A DNA stretch of 64,000 nt from Crotalaria pallida (GCA_037953625.1 CM075652.1:12916501-12980500); one strand, 5' to 3'; shown: positions 34,714 to 47,286, counted from the stretch's first letter. The notes: a model not told the origin generated them from the letters alone. Made by a program: numbers and translations.

Positions 34714-37700
34714 TGTAACATCCCGAATTTTTATTCTAATAATAATTAGAATAATAGTAAGATTTGGAAGTGAGGATTATCATAGAAGGGATTTAAAATG
34801 ATGGATTAGGAATACTTTGAGTGCCATATAGGAGTCTAGGAGCATTGGCATCGAGAAGCAAATTTAAAGAAGACCCAAACGAGTGTTAAAAATCGATTTT
34901 TCGGTGTTATAAACACCCGACGTTAGGAAATTAAAAATAAAAGATTTAGGACTCAAAACACAATTTCCACCGTTGGATATGAAGGTATGATTTTTAGGAA
35001 GCTTGCTTTCAAATTTGAGCAAGATCCAACGGGTAACGAAGAAGTTATCTCGAATTGAAGCAGGAAGAAAATAGGAGGAAAATAGGAAAATGAATAAATG
35101 GGGTACTGGGCAAAACACTGGAGTCTTTTGGAAAAGACTCGAGTGTTTTACAGATCCTGAATCAGGGAAAGGCAAAACCCTCAGATTCACTCGAGTGATT
35201 AGTAAAAGACTCGAGTATTTTTCATGAATTCACTCGAGTGATTTGAAAAAGACTCGAGTGTTTTTATCAGATCAGCAAAAAATAAAAGCACGAGTTGGGG
35301 TCATTTTAACCCCAAAAATCACTTTCTCACTCTTCTTTTCTCTGGCTTCTCTCTAGGATTTTCATCCCCAATCCCTCTCCAATGTTAAAATAACACCAAA
35401 TCAAATCAAATTAACATCCCATAATCATTCCCCATCAAATCCCCATGATTTTCTATCAACAAAAACCCCAATTTCATTCTCAATCCCTCAAATCCCTAAA
35501 TTCCCAATTCAAAACCCTAAATCCTTCCAATCCCCATAATCACTCATAGTTATCAAAAATTAGTGCCACAAATCACCTCCAAATCAATTCTTCATGAATT
35601 TCCCTCTCCAAAAACACATATTACTTCCTCTTTCTCATGAAATCCCAATTCCCTATCAAACCCCAATTTGTGTAATTGGTGGCATAGGGTCTTCTAATCA
35701 TGCAAGGAAGCTTAGGAAGGGATTAAGGGCAAGGAATAGGAAGCTAAGAGGCATGGATTAGAGCTTGGTGAGGATGCTCCCTCAAAACCCCCATTGTGGT
35801 TCTTGCTCTTCAAAGAGGTAAGAAGGGTTGTTCACATTACCTTTACTTAGAGAGTAAATTCTAGGATGCTATAGTGGTAGCTGAGAATAGAAAAGATTAG
35901 TTAGAATAATATACAATAGGGTAATTGCAATAGACAATAAACAAAGCTTAGGAATAAAGGAAATGAACTCATTAGATAAATTGCGAATATATGTAGTATA
36001 TGATGATGTTTGTAATGTGTGAATTTAGTATGGAAGTGTGAAATGAACGGATAATGAATGAGGAAACTATAGGGAAATAAAGGTAATAAATCGAGTAGGT
36101 GAATAAATAAAATAAACCCGCCAAATTGTTTGTAATGCTATGTGTAAGTGAATTGTGTTGTTATGCTTGAATGCTTGAATGCTTATATGTGAGATAATGA
36201 GTCTTAAAAATGAACCTAGGACTTAGTAAGATTAGAGGTATCACAAGCTAATGAAAGAATCAGAATATTGGGTATGTGTGGGAAATTAATAAAGATAGTT
36301 AAACAAGAATAGTAATCAATTAATTAATCGAAAAGATAAGGAAGGGGTAAGGGGTTTATATTGGAAAATGATTGTGAATGTGCGAATGTTGTGAATGTTA
36401 GTTTTGTATGCTAACACCTTTAAGTGAAGATTAGAAAATGATAACAAGTCACATGATAAGGCATAAATGAAAATACAGATCCAAGATAAGATACAAACAT
36501 AAACGAAATGCTATAATACAAATCATGTATATGTGTTATTTTCTGAAATGGAAATGTAATGTAAAGTAAAAGGAAAGCAATAGGGTCTGCAGCTATTAAT
36601 CGCGTATTGGGATCCACGCCCATTAGGTGCACACGGTTAGGACAGGGTCCTACTAGCAAAGTAGGCCCGAATTAGCCCCAATAGGTACAAACCTCGCTCA
36701 GGAAAAATCCCCATAAGATCAAAGGCTTGTTAGGTTACGTGGATCCTACGCGATGATTAATAGCTGCAGCACCAAATATAAGCATGAATCATGAATAATT
36801 GAGAATATATGAAAGTGAGTGAAGAAAAGAAAATAAAGAAAAGGCCTTAACGAGGGAAAGGTCTTATGGGTCAAGAAGTCCTGAGTGAGAAGAAGTCCTA
36901 TTGGGTGAAGATACCATCCTAACCAATTGTGCAGCAAGAATACCTAATGGAATTATTATTTTGCTAGTAAAGCAAAAGACAAGATAAAGGTCCGATGCGA
37001 TCCTGACGAGGCGTATCAGCATTAAAAGAATTAGTCGGCGCTCAGTACCGTACGGCTGGCTGAGGTTGGACTACATAATGAATACTGTAAAATGAAATAA
37101 AGAATGGAATTAAAAGAAAGCAAGCACATAAATCTTTATGCATAAGTATGCTAATAAGAATGAAAGAAAGAAAGGAAAACCAAACATTAAAAGAATTAGT
37201 CGGCGCTCAGTACCGTACGGCTGGCTGAGGTTGGACTACATAATGAATACTGTAAAATGAAATAAAGAATGGAATTAAAAGAAAGCAAGCACATAAATCT
37301 TTATGTATAAGTATGCTAATAAAAAGGAAAGAAAGAAAGGAAAACCAAAGATTAAAAGAATTAGAAGAAATAAATTATATGCAAGCTTTATGAATGAAGG
37401 TATATTAAAAGAATTAGAGGAAATAAGTTATATGCAAGCTTTATGAATAAACGTATATTAATGGAATGAAAAGAAAAATAAGTGAAGAAATGTATATCAA
37501 AAGAATGTAAAAATAAGAGAAAAATTATAAGAACTTAATTATATATGAAAATTCATGAATAAGGAAGATGCATAATAATGTAGGCTTAGTTATTTGCTAT
37601 GTCCTCTTTTAGAATTTATCTTCCTAAGTCCTGTGTAATGCTACCCTTCTTGCTATACTTTTACAGGTACAAAAGCGGAGTTTACATGGGTCATGGCCGA

Positions 37701-38046
37701 GCAGATTTATGTTCCACTACGTGGGATATATATATATATTTTGTTTTGAGTGGACTATTATTTTGTAAAGCTAAATATGTAATAGTTTTATGCCCTGAGA
37801 CTAGTTCTAATCGGGCGTAGGATCATTTAAGTTGTTGTAATATTTTTGTGTTTTATGTTTTTAAATAATTTTGGTTTGACAGGTTTAAAAGAAGAAAACT
37901 TTGGAAAGTCCGATAAACAGAGGAAACACTGTCGGATTCATCCTAAGGATTTTTACAAGTATTTAAGTTTTAAATAAAAAAGGAAATTTTAAATCACCAA
38001 TTTTATTAAAACCTAAAAATTAACTAATTAAAGTGAGGACGTCACA
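34714..38046 (+). repeat. 5' LTR of the LARD-type element
   Basis: It runs TGTAACATCCCGAATTTTTA to GAGGACGTCACA. It contains five or six ACTCGAGT motifs (35130-35265), a C/A-rich leader-like stretch (35350-35700), an inverted repeat with 32-34-bp arms (36587-36618 / 36737-36770), and a 164-bp tandem duplication (37021-37184 / 37185-37340). Confidence 0.92.
36587..36770. repeat. Inverted repeat inside the LARD LTR
   Basis: The left arm 36587-36618 (CTGCAGCTATTAATCGCG...GGATCCACG) and right arm 36737-36770 are near-perfect reverse complements with a 2-3-bp difference, around a spacer of about 118 bp. The same structure is present in the 3' LTR at about 42582-42766. Confidence 0.8.
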
Positions 38047-38050
38047 TTTA

Positions 38051-38062
38051 TGGTATCAGAGC
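38051..38062 (+). promoter_or_regulatory. Primer binding site of the LARD-type element
   Basis: TGGTATCAGAGC lies four bases after the 5' LTR; initiator tRNA-Met type. Confidence 0.88.
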
Positions 38063-40688
38063 AGTTTTTCCTCGGCCTTGGAGTTTGGAGTCACAACTCC
38101 TGTGGTTTACTCACCAAGCGAGTAACCGATATGTATAGTCAAGTGTCTAAGTTAGGCGAATGGGATGCATATATAGCTATCTATGCATATATGTGTTCAA
38201 TTGCTATCTTAACCAGGATTAAGTAGTGACAAAGACGATAGGACACTAGTTTAAGCTTAATTAATTCCCTCGATGGTGTTATCGTTTAAATAGAGTGTAA
38301 GGGTAGGATTGGTCGTCCTTACTCTTTCAACTATTAAATGATGCTATCATCAACAAACCCGATGATGTTGTTGCTATTGATACATGTGAGATTGAGACTG
38401 ACCATCTCGATCTTCGCACTTGTCAACAGTCAATGTCATTGAAGACTTCGAAGTAGTACAAACTCCAACCAGGCATTCAATTTCCCCGAGAAGTATCTCT
38501 CTCAGAAGGAAGGGAATCAAGTTCACCCTAGAAACCATCTCCAACTTTTCCGAAAAGCCAAGCCAGACACTGGTAGTTCGTGATCTGTTGGGAGTCTTCC
38601 CACTAAGATTTATGAACGGTCGCCTGTGAGAAAAGCCAAAATCTTGTCAACCTTACAAAGTATTCACGCCGAGATCAACCAAGACTGAACCATTGAACCA
38701 TGGTCTCTGGTAAAAGTAAGAACCCGACATTGGTGCGCTGTTGATAGACGTGAAGTTGGGATTGATCACCTCAACCTTTGCAACTATTAACAGATGATAT
38801 CATTGCAATCTTCTTAATGAAGTTGAAACAATCAAAATAGGAACTCTCCAAGGAAATAGATCCCTTGAAAGCAAGGAAACCAACCGAATGGTGTTCTTTC
38901 CGAACTCTTTACATAGAACCGGAAAGTAGATCCCAAAGCGAAACTAGAAGAGCAGAGTCTTAAGCTATTTCATCAGTTTAGGAATGGCATAGCCGAATGC
39001 CTAATCTTTGAAAATATAACCAACCCTATAGGAATCACTTCTAAATTCTACGAAAAGCCAAATCAGATTCCGGGAGTTCAAGTTTTAACGGGAATCTTAT
39101 CATGGTTTCTGAAAAGACACCGCCAGAAGGGGTAAACCTTAACGACTTAGTGGGTCTCCACATCAAGACCGACAAGGTTAAACTATTAATCTGTACTCCT
39201 CATTCAGTATAAGAACCTGGATGCGTGCGAACACAAGCCTTCGTAAACCTTAGGAATTTAATCCAACTCGTCGATCAACAATAGGTTGTTAGCTCAACTT
39301 CAATCTTGAAAGTGATGAAACACTCAAGAGTGACACAAGGGAAAGGTGGACCACAACTTCAAGTTATACAAACCTTTTTGTTCAAGGACAATGGAGGACA
39401 AGTAGGGACCTCGAGGCTAATCTCATTAGCACTTTTAGTCCATACCAAATTCACAACGTATCTCCTTTAAGATCCAGTTTGGGATAAGCTGAAACCGGGT
39501 TGCTGGCATGCACTCAACGTGAGATTTAAGTTTCGTAGATCTCTGATACTGCCCAATAAAGCGTCTAAATTTCAAGAGTGTTGGTATACCTCAATCCATG
39601 GCCGCCAAGTACCGTTCAAGATTTTATTTGTGTTTCCGTTGAACCATGAATAATGGTTTAATTTGTGCAAGTAAACCTCTGTCTTCTTGTTTTGACCTTC
39701 TTGGTTCCGAACCAATCTTGATGCAACAATTTCAATCCTAATCAAATGTGTCCTTGTTTCAACCAACTAAGGTTGGTGAACTCTTGAATCCTTCTCTTTG
39801 TTTTCATTGGTAAATATCAAACGTTCATGTAGTTCTCGTCTTGACTACTCAATTCAGTCACCTTGTATGACGAATGCTGGACCCTTTACCAGGTACCCTT
39901 ATCGAAATCAATCAAGTCAACCATCGCTCTGTAGAAAACACATCTTTCGTTGATTTTCCAACGAAGATGCATTCTCTGGGATAAATCTCTATTATCTTCA
40001 AGGGCGACATGTAACCAGTCATGTTGCTACCCCACAATGTCGGTGCTGCCCGATTCTTTTATGTTGGCAGCCGACCGATACTCGCTAGTCACCGAACATT
40101 ATGGAAAAAGCCACGAAACGATAAGATGCTGAAATTTCTACACTCTCATCACCTCCCACGTCTTTGGTCATCTTGCAAAGCCCATTAAGCATTCCCTTGA
40201 ATGCTTCTAGTTTCTTCTTTTCACCTTCACTCTCTTCGAGTTTCAGGTATCTAGTGATAGAACTCGGATGTGTATGCAGGAGTTTGCCAAATTGTAGGAA
40301 TCTAGTATGATTCAATGCCACCACAAGTAGTCAAACCCCCCTTCACTCCCACTTCCGAAGAACGCTTGGGAAATCCATACACTCCATGCTTAGTAGCGAC
40401 CGAACCTACTCCCAGCATTGATATAATCAAGTATGTCAATGCTAAGTGGGGGAGGATTTCAATCCAAACGATTGGGAGATGGAACTTTAATAATAAGAAA
40501 GCCGATGATCTGGTGCAGATGGAGATAATACGTGGTCTTAGAAGACAAGCATTGAAATAGGCATGAACCTAACCACACCTAGAGCGGGAAGTGAAGACCA
40601 TAGTTAAAAGCTTTACCAATGGGATGATTCTCCATTTAGGGAATCGAGCGGAATTTCGGGGACGAAATTCTAATAAGTGCGGGAGAAA
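38063..40688 (+). other. Non-coding interior of the LARD-type element
   Basis: There are stops in all frames, and only short open frames (38420-38629, 40315-40560) that I do not recognise. Diverged internal repeats are visible: the CCGAAAAGCCAAGCCAGAC segment near 38550 recurs in altered form near 39050. The start resembles 21559-21700 and 22200-22240 of the truncated relative. 40640-40688 keeps a trace of a chromovirus pol 3' end. Confidence 0.6.
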
Positions 40689-43600
40689 TGTAACATCCCG
40701 AATTTTTATTTTAATAATAATTAGAATAATAGTAAGATTTGGAAGTGAGGATTATCATAAAGGGATTTAAAATGATGGATTATGAATACTTTGAGTGCCA
40801 TATAGGAGTCTAGGAGCATTGGCATCGAGAAGCAAATTTAAAGAAGACCCAAACGAGTGTTAAAAATCGATTTTTCGGTGTTATAAACACCCGACGTTAG
40901 GAAATTAAAAATAAAAGCTTTAGGACTCAAAACACAATTTCCACCGTTGGATATGAAGGTATGATTTTTAGGAAGCTTGCTTTCAAATTTGAGCAAGATC
41001 CAACGGGTAACGAAGAAGTTATCTCGAATTGAAGCAGGAAGAAAATAGGAGGAAAATAGGAAAATGAATAAATGGGGTACTGGGCAAAACACTGGAGTCT
41101 TTTGGAAAAGACTCGAGTGTTTTGGAAAAGACTCGAGTGTTTTACAGATCCTGAATCAGGGAAAGGCAAAACCCTCAGATTCACTCGAGTGATTAGTAAA
41201 AGACTCGAGTATTTTTCATGAATTCACTCGAGTGATTTGAAAAAGACTCGAGTGTTTTTATCAGATCAGCAAAAAATAAAAGCACGAGTTGGGGTCATTT
41301 TAACCCCAAAAATCACTTTCTCACTCTTCTTTTCTCTGGCTTCTCTCTAGGATTTTCATCCCCAATCCCTCTCCAATGTTAAAATAACACCAAATCAAAT
41401 CAAATTAACATCCCATAATCATTCCCCATCAAATCCCCATGATTTTCTATCAACAAAAACCCCAATTTCATTCTCAATCCCTCAAATCCCTAAATTCCCA
41501 ATTCAAAACCCTAAATCCTTCCAATCCCCATAATCACTCATAGTTATCAAAAATTAGTGCCACAAATCACCTCCAAATCAATTCTTCATGAATTTCCCTC
41601 TCCAAAAACACATATTACTTCCTCTTTCTCATGAAATCCCAATTCCCTATCAAACCCCAATTTGTGTAATTGGTGGCATAGGGTCTTCTAATCATGCAAG
41701 GAAGCTTAGGAAGGGATTAAGGGCAAGGAATAGGAAGCTAAGAGGCATGGATTAGAGCTTGGTGAGGATGCTCCCTCAAAACCCCCATTGTGGTTCTTGC
41801 TCTTCAAAGAGGTAAGAAGGGTTGTTCACATTACCTTTACTTAGAGAGTAAATTCTAGGATGCTATAGTGGTAGCTGAGAATAGAAAAGATTAGTTAGAA
41901 TAATATACAATAGGGTAATTGCAATAGACAATAAACAAAGCTTAGGAATAAAGGAAATGAACTCATTAGATAAATTGCGAATATATGTAGTATATGATGA
42001 TGTTTGTAATGTGTGAATTTAGTATGGAAGTGTGAAATGAACGGATAATGAATGAGGAAACTATAGGGAAATAAAGGTAATAAATCGAGTAGGTGAATAA
42101 ATAAAATAAACCCGACAAATTGTTTGTAATGCTATGTGTAAGTGAATTGTGTTGTTATGCTTGAATGCTTGAATGCTTATACGTGAGATAATGAGTCTTA
42201 AAAATGAACCTAGGACTTAGTAAGATTAGAGGTATCACAAGCTAATGAAAGAATCAGAATATTGGGTATGTGTGGGAAATTAATAAAGATAGTTAAACAA
42301 GAATAGTAATCAATTAATTAATCGAAAAGATAAGGAAGGGGTAAGGGGTTTATATTGGAAAATGATTGTGAATGTGCGAATGTTGTGAATGTTAGTTTTG
42401 TATGCTAACACCTTTAAGTGAAGATAAAGAAAATGATAACAAGTCACATGATAAGGCATAAATGAAAATACAGATCCAAGATAAGATACAAACATAAACG
42501 AAATGCTATAATACAAATCATGTATATGTGTTATTTTCTGAAATGGAAATGTAATGTAAAGTAAAAGGAAAGCAATAGGGTCTGCAGCTATTAATCGCGT
42601 ATTGGGATCCACGCCCATTAGGTGCACACGGTTAGGACAGGGTCCTACTAGCAAAGTAGGCCCGAATTAGCCCCAATAGGTACAAACCTCGCTCAGGAAA
42701 AATCCCCATAAGATCAAAGGCTCGTTAGGTTACGTGGATCCTACGCGATGATTAATAGCTGCAGCACCAAATATAAGCATGAATCATGAATAATTGAGAA
42801 TATATGAAAGTGAGTGAAGAAAAGAAAATAAAGAAAAGGCCCTAACGAGGGAAAGGTCTTATGGGTCAAGAAGTCCTGAGTGAGAAGAAGTCCTATTGGG
42901 TGAAGATACCATCCTAACCAATTGTGCAGCAAGAATACCTAATGGAATTATTATTTTGCTAGTAAAGCAAAAGACAAGATAAAGGTCCGATGCGATCCTG
43001 ACGAGGCGTATCGGCATTAAAAGAATTAGTCGGCGCTCAGTACCGTACGGCTGGCTGAGGTTGGACTACATAATGAATACTGTAAAATGAAATAAAGAAT
43101 GGAATTAAAAGAAAGCAAGCACATAAATCTTTATGCATAAGTATGCTAATAAGAATGAAAGAAAGAAAGGTAAACCAAACATTAAAAGAATTAGTCGGCG
43201 CTCAGTACCGTACGGCTGGCTGAGGTTGGACTACATAATGAATACTGTAAAATGAAATAAAGAATGGAATTAAAAGAAAGCAAGCACATAAATCTTTATG
43301 TATAAGTATGCTAATAAAAAGGAAAGAAAGAAAGGAAAACCAAAGATTAAAAGAATTAGAAGAAATAAATTATATGCAAGCTTTATGAATGAAGGTATAT
43401 TAAAAGAATTAGAGGAAATAAGTTATATGCAAGCTTTATGAATAAACGTATATTAATGGAATGAAAAGAAAAATAAGTGAAGAAATGTATATCAAAAGAA
43501 TGTAAAAATAAGAGAAAAATTATAAGAACTTAATTATATATGAAAATTCATGAATAAGGAAGATGCATAATAATGTAGGCTTAGTTATTTGCTATGTCCT

Positions 43601-44053
43601 CTTTTAGAATTTATCTTCCTAAGTCCTGTGTAATGCTACCCTTTTTGCTATACTTTTACAGGTACAAAAGCGGAGTTTACATGGGTCATGGCCGAGCAGA
43701 TTTATGTTCCACTACGTGGGATATATATATATATATATATATATATTTTATTTTGAGTGGACTATTATTTTGTAAAGCTAAATATGTAATAGTTTTATGC
43801 CCTGAGACTAGTTCTAATCGGGCGTAGGATCATTTAAGTTGTTGTAATATTTTTGTGTTTTATGTTTTTAAATAATTTTGGTTTGACAGGTTTAAAAGAA
43901 GAAAACTTTGGAAAGTCCGATAAACAGAGGAAACTCTGTCGGATTCATCCTAAGGATTTTTACAAGTATTTAAGTTTTAAATAAAAAAGGAAATTTTAAA
44001 TCACCAATTTTATTAAAACCTAAAAATTAACTAATTAAAGTGAGGACGTCACA
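40689..44053 (+). repeat. 3' LTR of the LARD-type element
   Basis: It matches the 5' LTR with few substitutions. It has one extra 20-bp unit GACTCGAGTGTTTTGGAAAA near 41110 and a longer AT microsatellite near 43722-43745. These two indels explain most of the length difference. Confidence 0.92.
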
Positions 44054-44058
44054 GTTGA

Positions 44059-45417
44059 CATATTTTCCTTGAATTCAGCTAGCAATTTTGAATTAGTGCC
44101 AGTGAATATCAAGTCATCGACGTACAAACACACAATAATAAAGTCTCCAGATTTATTTTTTTTAACATATAAAGCATGTTCGTTTGGACTTCTATGAAAT
44201 CCATTATTAAGAAAATATGTGTCAATACGTGTGTACCATGCTCGAGGGGCTTGCTTCAATCCATATAGTGCCTTTTTTAATCGATATACCTTATTTTCGT
44301 CTCCATGTTTTTGATAACCAGGTGGCTGCTGAATATAAACTTCTTCTTCCAGTACACCATTTAAGAAAGCTGATTTCACGTCCATTTGGAAGATTTTCCA
44401 TTTATTTTGTGCAGCAAGAGAGAGAATGATACGTACCGTGTCCAATCTTGCAACTGGAGCGAACACTTCAAAATAATCAATGCCAGGTTTCTGCTTGTAT
44501 CCTTTCGCCACCAATCTTGCTTTATATCGATCCACCTCACCATTTGGATTGTATTTTGTCTTATACACCCACTTGACTCCAATAGGCTTCTTTCCTTCTG
44601 GAAGTTTTGTTAACTCCCATGTGTCATTTTTCTCGATCGCTCGAATCTCCTCGTTCATTGCTTTAATCCAACGATCATCATTGGCTGCTTCTTCATATGC
44701 CACTGGATCACAATCTGCAAACAAGGCATAGTAATTTACCCCGTCCGCCCTGTCTTCTGGGTCATCATCTCTTCCGACTATAAAATCCTGCAAGTTAGAA
44801 TTTGGGCGTCGTGCCCTTTGTGGATACCTTGGAGGTGGCGCTTCAAATGCTGCTTCATCTGCTCCTATAGCATCTCTTGGATGTTCATCTTCATTGTCAT
44901 CTTGTTCAATCTCTTCATTTATTATTATCGGAACAGGCAGTAGTGTCTCCTTTTCTTTCTCTGTCCAGTCCCATGCTCCATATTCATCGAAAGTAACATC
45001 TCGACTGATAATTATTTTTTGAGTTTCTGGATTATACAACTTGTAGGCTTTTGTATCTTCACTATACCCTACAAAGATGCATTTCTCTGCCCTATCATCT
45101 ACTTCCTCAGTTGATCGGGAACATGTGAATAAGCAATACAACCAAAAACCTTCAAGTGACTGAGATCTGGCTTTGCCCCACTCCAAGCTTCTTGTGGAGT
45201 TTGATCTCGAACACTTTTGATAGGACACCTATTCAGGATATAGACAGCACAAGCTACAGCTTCTGCCCAGAAACTTTTAGGAAGTTTCTTGCAATGTAGC
45301 ATACTTCGTACCATATCCATAATAGTTCTATTTTTTTCTTTCTTCCATTACATTTTGTTGAGGAGTATATCTGGCAGTCATTTGATGTTTAACACCATGT
45401 TTTCTTAAAAAATCATC
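44059..45417 (-). pseudogene. Copia integrase end and reverse transcriptase, N-terminal part
   Basis: 45417-45099 carries integrase residues (MTARYTPQQN, then SFWAEAVACAVYILNRCP) in shifted frames, with another one-base shift near 45107. From there one frame runs to the insertion point: the conserved DRAEKCIFVGYSEDTKAYKL, an acidic linker, then reverse transcriptase (KWVYKTKYNPNGEVDRYKAR, FQMDVKSAFLNG, YGLKQAPRAWY, YVDDLIFTG). It breaks at 44059 in the middle of the RT where the long-LTR element entered; the remainder is at 34708-33824. Confidence 0.9.
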
Positions 45418-45978
45418 TCATACAATATACTCAGTTCCTCTATCGGTTCTTAGGGTTTTTAGGGTATGACCACTACGCCTCTCAACATACGCCATAAAGC
45501 TTTTCACCGTATCACAAGTATCAGATTTATTTTTTAGAAAATACACCCATGTCTTCCTACTATAGTCATCAATGAAAGTGATAAAATATTTATCACCTCC
45601 ATTGGATTGAACCTCCAAATAGCATAAATCAGAGTGCACTAGCTCGAGTGGTTTTGTGGCTCTCCATGCACGACCTTTAGGAAAAGGATCTCGATGCTTC
45701 TTGCCTGCTACACACGCTTCACATAGCTGATCAGGAGCTTGGACAACAGGCAAACCAGTAACCCATTTTTTATTGGCAAGAAATTTGATGCTTTCAAAGT
45801 TGAAATGCCCTAACCTCATGTGCCAAAGCCAATTATCATCGACATTTCCTACTTTGAAACACAAATTAGCATCATACCTGATGTTCATCGGAAATAGTCG
45901 ATTTCTCGACATACTTGTCTTCGCTATCAGGTCCATCTTGACATCATTTATTGTGCAACCGTCTTTGTTGAATTTCAA
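45418..45978 (-). pseudogene. Copia integrase, N-terminal half
   Basis: It contains the GAG_pre-integrase region with the H-x3-H / C-x2-C zinc motif (WHMRLGHFNFESIKFL and CEACVAGKKHRDPF), then the integrase core with HSDLCYLEVQSNGGDKYFIT and FIDDYSRKTWVYFLK. The frame closes with TGA at 45418-45420 in the segment after RTDRGTEYIV. An insertion of one A in an A run near 45333 shifts the frame again shortly after. Confidence 0.88.
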
Positions 45979-46080
45979 ATCATAGCCTTTCTCTGCTAGT
46001 TGGCCAACACTTAGAAGATTTTGACATATTCCAGGTGCATAGAATACATCAGAAATGTAATTTAAGGATCCGTCATTAAG

Positions 46081-47258
46081 TCAAATAGCTATCTTTCCTT
46101 TCCCCAAGACATCAAGCTTTGAATTATCACCAAGCTTGACCGCGCTTCGGAAGCTTTCGTCTAAGTGGGAAAATATTTCTTTATTCCCGCTTAGATGATT
46201 GCTACAACCCGTGTCTAATAACCATTGGTGGTCAATTTTATTAACTCCTGTGTGACTAGTTAATAGTACTGCTTTCATTTCATCTTCATTTTCAGCAATG
46301 TGAGCATGTCTCTCTCTATTATTCAATGTTTTAGTACGACATTCTTGACTATAATGCTCATATTTGTTACAATTATGGCATTGAATATGAGATTTGCATT
46401 CATATTGGAAATGTCCATACTTATTGCATTTATGACATTGGATAGAAGATTTATTTTGAAAACCTTCATTACCTCTAGTAGTTTGAGACATAGAGTACCT
46501 TCCTTTTCCTCTTCCTCTGAGATTATGGCCTCTTTGATTGTACTCCACCTTCCTTGGAATAACTCGATCATTTCTAACATTTGATTGAGCTTTCAATGCT
46601 TGCTCCATTGTGCCACTTGATTTTTCATTCATTCGCATCTCACGTGATTCTAGAGACGCTTGCAAGTCGTTTAAGGATACCGTGCTAAGGTATCTTGATT
46701 CTTCTATCGCAGCTACCACAAAGTCGAATCGACTTGTGAGCGTACGCATGATTTTCTCCACTATTTCTTTTTCTTCTATATTATCACCATTATTTTTCAT
46801 CTCATTAACCAGCTTATCTACTCGTGAAAAATAGTCACGAATAGTTTCACTCTTACCTTGCTCCATCATCTCAAATTGTCTTTTTAGGCCTTGCAACCTC
46901 GTTCTTTTAATTGGATCACCACCTTCATAGGTTTTAGTTAAAATTTCCCATGCTTCTTTTGCTGTTTTTGCATGGAAAATTTTCTCTAAAACATGCAGCT
47001 CCACCGATTGATAAATTTTCTCTAAAACATTTCATCTTCATTTTCAGCAATGTGAGCATGTCCCTCACTATATCATCATCTCTTCCGACTACTTGTTGTT
47101 GGTTCAGTGAAACCTTTCTCCATAATGTCTCCGTAGTCACTAGTTTTTAGACACAACTCCATTAATCGTTTTCACATGGAAAAATTTGTTTTTCCATCAA
47201 ATTTAAAATTTGAGGTTTGAATGTGTTGTTGAACACCAGCGCTTGAACTTGCTGCCAT
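46081..47258 (-). pseudogene. Copia gag and protease, broken
   Basis: The likely native start is the ATG at 47258 (MAASSSAGVQQHIQTSNFKF). A Trp codon at 47174-47172 has become TGA. 47100-46976 is scrambled by short duplicated segments. From 47004 the frame is open: a UBN2-type gag (AKEAWEILTKTYEGG, DYFSRVDKLVNEMK), a basic Arg/Gly region, two CCHC zinc knuckles (CHKCNKYGHFQYEC, and CHNCNKYEHYSQEC in which the Gly before His is replaced by Glu), then the copia protease motif WLLDTGCSNHLSG. The frame ends at TGA (46083-46081) where an Arg CGA codon is expected; the protease region continues in frame beyond it. Confidence 0.88.
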
Positions 47259-47272
47259 TTTAATATTCCCTA

Positions 47273-47284
47273 GCTTTGATACCA
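47273..47284 (-). promoter_or_regulatory. Copia primer binding site
   Basis: The minus strand reads TGGTATCAAAGC two bases inside the 5' LTR. It fits initiator tRNA-Met with one change from the usual TGGTATCAGAGC. Confidence 0.85.
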
Positions 47285-47286
47285 GA

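Larger units (their letters stand above)
34714..44053 (+). mobile_element. Long-LTR non-coding retrotransposon (LARD-type), young insertion
   Basis: LTRs at 34714-38046 and 40689-44053 (3333 and 3365 bp) are nearly identical. Target duplication GTTGA is perfect (34709-34713 and 44054-44058). A PBS lies at 38051, and a purine-rich tract (GGGAGAAA) sits just before the 3' LTR. The 2.6-kb interior has no gag or pol. TGTAACATCCCG at the LTR start and the GAATTTCGGGGACGAAATTC phrase before the 3' LTR (40649-40668) are typical of Tekay/Del-type chromoviruses, so I infer a non-autonomous derivative of that lineage, mobilised in trans. Confidence 0.88.

Noticed and set aside
34864..35190. 108-codon minus-strand ORF repeated at 40838-41184
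   Set aside because: It is within the LTR in both positions; its duplication follows from the LTR pair and not from coding constraint.
40315..40560. 81-codon plus-strand ORF in the LARD interior
   Set aside because: It does not resemble gag, protease or other known domains; it is kept only as part of the non-coding interior.
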